Positions 61,227 through 64,000 of a stretch of 64,000 bases of DNA are shown in pieces. Source of the DNA: Flectonema sp. DT1601 (lineage: Eukaryota > Euglenozoa > Diplonemea > Diplonemida > Diplonemidae); contig OZ025837.1 of assembly GCA_964019425.1 (NCBI GenBank), positions 429,001 to 493,000 on the forward strand, read 5' to 3'. The notes under the pieces were generated by a model. That model did no database searches. It had not been told where the DNA came from and was given only the letters and a program-made list of their open reading frames with translations. Position numbers and translations under genes: made by a program. The first letter of the stretch is position 1; every line of letters begins with the position of its first letter.

Positions 61227-62941
61227 CCCTCTAATAAGAGGCTAAAAACCCTGTTTTTGAGAAAAATCGAAAAAATTGACAAAGGAGAAAAGGGGTGTGG
61301 GGAAAAATACAAAAAAATTACAGGGTGAAAGACACCCCCCCGCGCATTGAAAAAAAACTGAGGTCAGCCCGCAAGGGGGCCAAAATAACTTGAGAAAATG
61401 CAACAACAGCCTAAAAAAACACTGTTACTTAGGACCCCCGGGTTCGCTTTGATTTTGGCAATGCTGTAGGAGTAGAGTGCTTCCGTTTCATGTTTTTCGG
61501 TGGGATATGATTGTGTGTAGCAAAGGTATGGTTGTTGCAAACAGGGGCTGAATACTTGTCAATATTTTCGTGATATTGTTCGAAGCAGGGATCCATGCAT
61601 AAGAAAACCTCGCTTTTTGAACAAGAAATCGATGACCTTACTTTTTTTGAGAACAAATCCGTGAACTGCAGTCCCCAAAAATACCGAATTTTCGTAGGTA
61701 GTGACATTTTGTGTGAGTTTGGTGTGTTCCGTGAACAATAAGTTGAGAACATAGCCTCTTTTTGAACTGAGCATATGTCCCGACGTCTTTTTTAGACTTC
61801 TTTTGGAGGGTGAAAACATTGAAGATAGAAATCTCTAACAAGTAGTGAAAGACTTTCAGGGTCCAGCGTTTTGTCATCAGAGTTCTTCTTGCCTTCCCCC
61901 TGATACCGTCTACGAGGTCAACACCACCCATCAGTTTGTTGTACTGATGGATCTGTACCAGTAAGTCGATAGTCACTTTTTGATAGATTTCCTTATTTTA
62001 GTCCATCACGTGGCTGTCTCATAATTCTCCTCGAGAGGCAATGTGCTGAAGACATGTACTTCTTGTGGATTGTCCCTGAATTTATGTGATGCACATTGTG
62101 CTAGGACTGAAAGTACGAGGCAGAGAACTTCTCCACCCGTCCCTGCGCCTCCGCCTTATTAATCTCGGACCATTTGGGAACTATTGTTTCCCAAAAGCTG
62201 CGGATTTTGTAGAGCTTGTCAGTAGGTACGGGGTTGGTGACAGTGTAAAACTTTAGATTGGTTCGAATTTAGAGGAACCGATCTCAGGAAGCGAAGTGGG
62301 GTGTGTACGCTGGGTCTGATGTACCGTTCCTGTAATCTGAGATATTTGGCTTATCACAGAGACCCACGAGGATATTGAGTCCTAAGAGAGTTTGAGTTCA
62401 GCTACGTTAAGATTGAGTGCCTAGTTGTTGCTGCAGTGCAAAATCATCTCATCACCTTTGGGGTGAACACAAGTTCAAATTTCTGCAGTTCCTTCATCAA
62501 TTTCAGGTCTGACATGTCCTGCAAGGACCGCCGAAACGTGTGTCGTCTTACCTTGGTGATTTTCTTGCTCCATTTCAGAGGGGAAATGCTTGGCTCTATT
62601 GTACTCTTTTCATCGCTCGAAGAAGACTCAGGAGCACCCGAATCTGGGATAGGTGACCCTACTGAATCATTTTCGATGGAAATAGCTTTAGGGATTTTAA
62701 TTTTTGTCTGAAAACATGGGATAGTCATGGGCAACCTGGCTAAGACTGTTCCCAGTGCAGAAAAAAAAAAATGAACTTTTTCTCAGAAAAAGCTGGTGAT
62801 TTTTGCAGCACGATCCCACATAAAATTTGTCGTTTTTGGGCAGCTCTGGCTCCACCCTTGTACTCACAAGGTACATTTTTCCCTTTTGTCAAAAAAAAAA
62901 ACCACGAAAGGCCACTATAGTGGCCTTCAGGGCTTAAAGGG
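61227..62941 (-). mobile_element. piggyBac transposon, degenerate copy flanked by TTAA
   Basis: TTAA occurs at both ends (61223-61226 and 62942-62945), the piggyBac target-site duplication. The ends start CCCTCTAA and (inverse) CCCTTTAA. A subterminal palindrome GGCCACTATAGTGGCC lies at 62910-62925. The minus strand encodes piggyBac transposase remnants between. The element appears inserted only about 10 bp from the right end of the 31-bp-repeat TIR element. Confidence 0.85.
61429..62734 (-). pseudogene. piggyBac transposase pseudogene (DDE_Tnp_1_7)
   Basis: In minus-strand order: an acidic N-terminal frame (62734-62444, PDSGAPESSSSDEKST), a LGLNILVGL/KPNISDY-type segment near 62350-62390, YNKLMGGVDLVDGIRGKARR-TLMTKRW (61976-61638) and the C-terminal Cys motif CMDPCFEQYHE near 61560-61590. 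These are hallmarks of piggyBac transposases (YNxxMGGVDxxD and the terminal Cys-rich domain). Several stops and frame changes separate the pieces, so it is inactive. Confidence 0.85.
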
Positions 62942-63059
62942 TTAAAGAAAAAAGCAGGCCAAGTCGCCTGAGCTGGCATCGCCAGAATATTTAACTTCAC
63001 ATGGCAATGTCAGCTCGTGAAGGGATCCAGTTGGATCAAAGGTTTTCTCCCCCCACTCT

Positions 63060-64000
63060 ATTTATCATCATTGGTGCGCACCTTCGAACAGGAAGGCCAA
63101 CATTGACGGAATTTTTTTACTTCTCTTCCCCAAGGTTGAACTTTGGGAAAAAAACAAACAATAAACACAGTGTAGACAAACACCCGCCGGACATCTGCAG
63201 AGCAGATCGATGTCGATGTCTTCGTTGTCGAACTTCCTGGCGTTTATGTTTTTGTTTTTAACAACAACACAACACCAACTAACAGGTTTGTCTCATTGCC
63301 CGTTCTTTCTTGTTTCCCTTTGCCGCCGGAAGAACGAAGGTCGATGGAGGTCCGAAGCATTGCTTGCGATGATGTTCCGGTATGTGTTGCGTCTCTGTTA
63401 TTTTAAATAATAAATAAGAAAAAAAAAAAAAAAAAAAAAGAGCATCTCCCTGCTATCCCTCATATCCCCACAATAATATTATACCTTTTCATTTTCTCTT
63501 TCCTTTTCTGGTCTTTTTTTTTTTCTTTTTTTTCCTTTTTCATGGATAAGAGATTTGGGAGAGGAATAGGGGCAGTGAACTTTTGGTTCAGGCCCTTCCC
63601 ATCGAACAGGACGAGGACTTCTAAAACCTGAGATGAACCAATTGAGTTGAAACAAACAAATAACAGAGACGCAACACATACCGGAACATCATCGCAAGCA
63701 ATGCTTCGGACCTCCGTCGACCTTCGTTCTTCCGGCGGCAAAGGGAAACAAGAAAGAACGGGCAATGAGACAAACCTGTTAGTTGGTGTTGTGTTGTTGT
63801 TAAAAACAAAAACATAAACGCCAGGAAGTTCGACAACGAAGACATCGACATCGATCGCTGCTCTGCAGATGTCCGGCGGGTGTTTGTCTACACTGTGTTT
63901 ATTGTTTGTTTTTTTCCCAAGGTTCAACCTTGGGAAGAGAAGTAAAAAATCCCGTCAATGTTGGCCTTCCTGTTCGAAGGTGCGCACCAATGACGATAAA
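63060..64000. repeat. Large fold-back (inverted repeat) of family F
   Basis: The arm 63060-63403 (plus) is inverted at 63658-64000 and probably continues off the window. The arms begin TTTATC-(A/G)-TCATTGGTGCGCACC, share CAACATTGACGG, the TTGAAC(T/C)(T/T)TGGGAAAAAAACA block, ACACCCGCCGGACATCTGCA and the whole F core. The spacer 63404-63657 carries A- and T-rich tracts and the remaining F sequence in the minus orientation (63545-63657). Confidence 0.85.

Noticed and set aside
63460-63927. 155-residue minus-strand frame as a gene
   Set aside because: It is repeat family F. The same frames appear in the other copies because the DNA is duplicated, and the tail is a Lys-run from A-rich sequence.

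Overview
The window is eukaryotic nuclear DNA, AT-rich and full of long A and T runs. Most coding capacity lies in 18 protein genes, and all of them are on the minus strand. This one-way layout runs for about 56 kb. Nearly every gene has a pyrimidine-rich tract ending in AG within roughly 10-75 bases of its start codon. Together these suggest polycistronic transcription with spliced-leader trans-splicing, as in Euglenozoa. GT-AG cis-introns of 55-105 bases are present in seven genes, which argues against a typical trypanosomatid and would suit a diplonemid or another early-branching euglenozoan. A fragment of the SSU rRNA 5' end (31553-31602) carries TTGTTTCAAGGA after the universal start, resembling kinetoplastid SSU rRNA as I recall it. 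A small tryparedoxin/nucleoredoxin-like gene fits the same picture. The placement is inference; no lineage is proven.

Region 1-12.3 kb holds one giant secreted or surface protein that runs off the left edge: signal peptide, Cys-rich modules, 16 Calx-beta-like modules, then at least 25 short Cys modules. From 12.8 to 28.7 kb there is a dense array: a three-repeat His/Gly-rich protein, a seven-exon poly-His protein, a TPR/LRR protein, a SUV3 mitochondrial RNA helicase, a mitochondrial-looking unknown, a prephenate dehydrogenase, a SelO-like pseudokinase and a CacyBP/SIP-like CS protein. From 28.7 to 42.8 kb genes are sparse (a CaaX-box disordered protein and a GT4 glycosyltransferase) and are separated by repeats, a MITE-like element, the rDNA fragment and a 1.66-kb TIR element.

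From 42.8 to 56.3 kb the array is dense again: a CLC chloride/proton exchanger, the tryparedoxin-like protein, katanin p80, a RFWD3-like RING protein, a small repeat/IQ protein, a multidomain membrane protein (Mpo1-like, hydroxylase-like, PEMT-like) and an EF-hand potassium channel. From 56.4 to 64 kb there are no convincing host genes. That stretch is a graveyard of mobile DNA: a Polinton-type protease fossil, a reverse-transcriptase fossil, a degenerate tandem array, a TIR element with 31-bp subterminal repeats, a piggyBac copy flanked by TTAA, and a large fold-back repeat.

Katanin p80 points to a microtubule-rich, probably flagellated cell, SUV3 to an active mitochondrion, and prephenate dehydrogenase to tyrosine synthesis. 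No operon-like functional grouping is visible, as expected for euglenozoan gene arrays.
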